Shown piece by piece: positions 4,266 to 5,418 of a stretch of 5,418 nt of DNA (its first letter is position 1; each line of letters opens with the position of its first letter). The stretch comes from Candidatus Zixiibacteriota bacterium. GTDB taxonomy: Bacteria; Zixibacteria; MSB-5A5; SM1-73. The translations under genes and the position numbers were made by a program. The notes below the pieces were generated by a model. That model was not told the DNA's origin, did no database searches, and saw only the letters and a list, made by a program, of their open reading frames with translations. The stretch covers positions 1-5,418 of the forward strand of contig JAOZNS010000181.1 of the NCBI GenBank assembly GCA_029933635.1, written 5' to 3'.

Positions 4266-5418
4266 TGGCAGGAATTTCGGGCGTGCGCGGGGTGGTGGGA
4301 AAAAGTTTAACTCCCAGCATCATCATAAAATATAGTTCAGCTTTCGGAAATTTATGTAACTCTGGAAAAGTTGTGGTGGGAAGGGATTCTCGGGTCTCGG
4401 GGGAGATGGTCAGGTTTGGCGTAATCTCTGGACTTTTGTCCACCGGATGCGAAGTAATAGATTTGGGCATCTGTCCCACACCCACCGTCCAGATAGCTGT
4501 GGAGGAACTGAAAGCGAAGGGAGGAATAGTTATAACTGCCAGCCATAACCCCATTGAATGGAACGCACTAAAATTCGTGGGGTCTGATGGAATGTTTTTG
4601 AACGAAAGAAAGAGCAGAAAACTTTTTGGTCTGGTTGAAAATAATGGGATCAAATACAAAAGATGGGATCAGCTTGGCAGTATCAGCTTTGATTACACCT
4701 GGATTGACAAACACATCAATAAAGTTTTGAAATTAAGTTACATAAGTCCACAGAAGATAAGAAGAAGAAAATTCAAGGTGGTTCTTGATTGTTGTAACGG
4801 AGCAGGTGGAGTAATCTCTCCATCTCTTTTAAAGGCTTTGGGCTGTGAGGTTAGAGAGCTCAATTGTCAAGCAGATGGAAATTTTGCCCACGATCCAGAG
4901 CCGATTCCTCAGAATTTGGGTTCCCTTTGTGAGAAGGTAAGAAAGGTGGGGGCGGATTTGGGATTGGCCAACGATCCAGATGTGGACCGATTGGCAATAG
5001 TTTCCGAAAAGGGTATCCCTTTGGGAGAGGAGGCAACCTTAGCTTTGGCAACCAGATTCATCTTGAGCCACAAACCAAATTCTAAGGTGGTGATCAATCT
5101 TTCCACCTCCCGAATGATAGATGACGTCGCCAAAGAATTCAACTCGGTGGTCTATCGGACCAAAGTGGGTGAGGCTCATGTGGCAAGGAGATTAAAGAAA
5201 GTTAAAGGCGTAATTGGAGGAGAGGGCAATGGTGGGGTAATCCTGCCAGAGCTTCACTATGGACGAGATGCCCTGGTGGGGATGGCTTTGATCTTGCAAT
5301 ATCTTGCCGACTCAAAGGTTCCCATCAGTCGACTGGCTTCTGATCTTCCCCGGTATTTCATGGCCAAAAGGAAGGCAAAGTTGACAATATTTAGATTTAG
5401 TTTGAATCCTTTCGTAGC
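4250..5418 (+). CDS. glmM: Phosphoglucosamine/phosphomannomutase-type enzyme, 3' end cut by the window
   Basis: The frame is open from the ATG at 4250 to the window edge: 389 complete codons of a family usually about 440-460 long. It is an alpha-D-phosphohexomutase, a cytoplasmic enzyme that moves a phosphate between C6 and C1 of a sugar through a phosphoserine. Visible motifs are GISGVRGVVG (8-17), the catalytic loop TASHNP with Ser98, the metal loop DPDVDR (242-247, in place of the common DGDADR) and the sugar-binding loop GEGNGGVI (324-331). The LPELHYGRDALVGM that follows GEGNGGVI resembles archaeal-type GlmM. The C-terminal phosphate-binding domain lies beyond the window. GlmM makes glucosamine-1-phosphate for UDP-GlcNAc, peptidoglycan and LPS. 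Phosphomannomutase or phosphoglucomutase activity is also possible, so the gene symbol is tentative. The gene overlaps the ATP-grasp gene by 16 bases and is presumably cotranscribed with it. Confidence 0.85.
   Translation, partial: MQKNVMAGISGVRGVVGKSLTPSIIIKYSSAFGNLCNSGKVVVGRDSRVSGEMVRFGVISGLLSTGCEVIDLGICPTPTVQIAVEELKAKGGIVITASHNPIEWNALKFVGSDGMFLNERKSRKLFGLVENNGIKYKRWDQLGSISFDYTWIDKHINKVLKLSYISPQKIRRRKFKVVLDCCNGAGGVISPSLLKALGCEVRELNCQADGNFAHDPEPIPQNLGSLCEKVRKVGADLGLANDPDVDRLAIVSEKGIPLGEEATLALATRFILSHKPNSKVVINLSTSRMIDDVAKEFNSVVYRTKVGEAHVARRLKKVKGVIGGEGNGGVILPELHYGRDALVGMALILQYLADSKVPISRLASDLPRYFMAKRKAKLTIFRFSLNPFV

Overview
The window looks like chromosomal DNA of a Gram-negative bacterium, probably from a poorly cultured phylum with PorV/PorQ-type outer-membrane proteins (for example WOR-3/Stahlbacteria, Zixibacteria or a related FCB-like lineage). 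This placement is inference. It rests on a PorV-like beta-barrel protein, a lipoprotein with a lipobox, and an archaeal-style phosphosugar mutase. Two of the genes have strong Shine-Dalgarno sites, which argues against a typical member of Bacteroidota. All recognisable genes are on the + strand.

Layout. Positions 1-1025 contain no intact gene. This region starts with a possible terminator and a perfect 13-bp palindrome. It then carries a badly decayed IS256 (mutator)-type transposase (about 278-771) and several short related repeats. Two of those repeats sit exactly at lesions in the transposase. A sigma70-like promoter (923-951) then leads to a PorV/PorQ-like outer-membrane protein (1026-1970), which is followed by a possible terminator. 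Next is an SPFH/prohibitin-domain lipoprotein (2245-3042) with a very strong ribosome binding site, closed by a clear intrinsic terminator (3096-3131). A TATAAT box then precedes a two-gene unit: an uncharacterised ATP-grasp protein (3321-4265) and a phosphoglucosamine/phosphomannomutase-type enzyme (4250 to the window edge). These two overlap by 16 bases.

How the genes relate. The PorV-like protein and the prohibitin-like lipoprotein are both cell-envelope proteins, but each appears to be its own transcription unit. The ATP-grasp/mutase overlap indicates cotranslation and so a possible shared role around an amino-sugar or sugar-phosphate product; the ATP-grasp substrate cannot be read from sequence. 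The least explained parts of the window are the short-repeat mosaic in and around the dead transposase, and the ATP-grasp protein coupled to the mutase.
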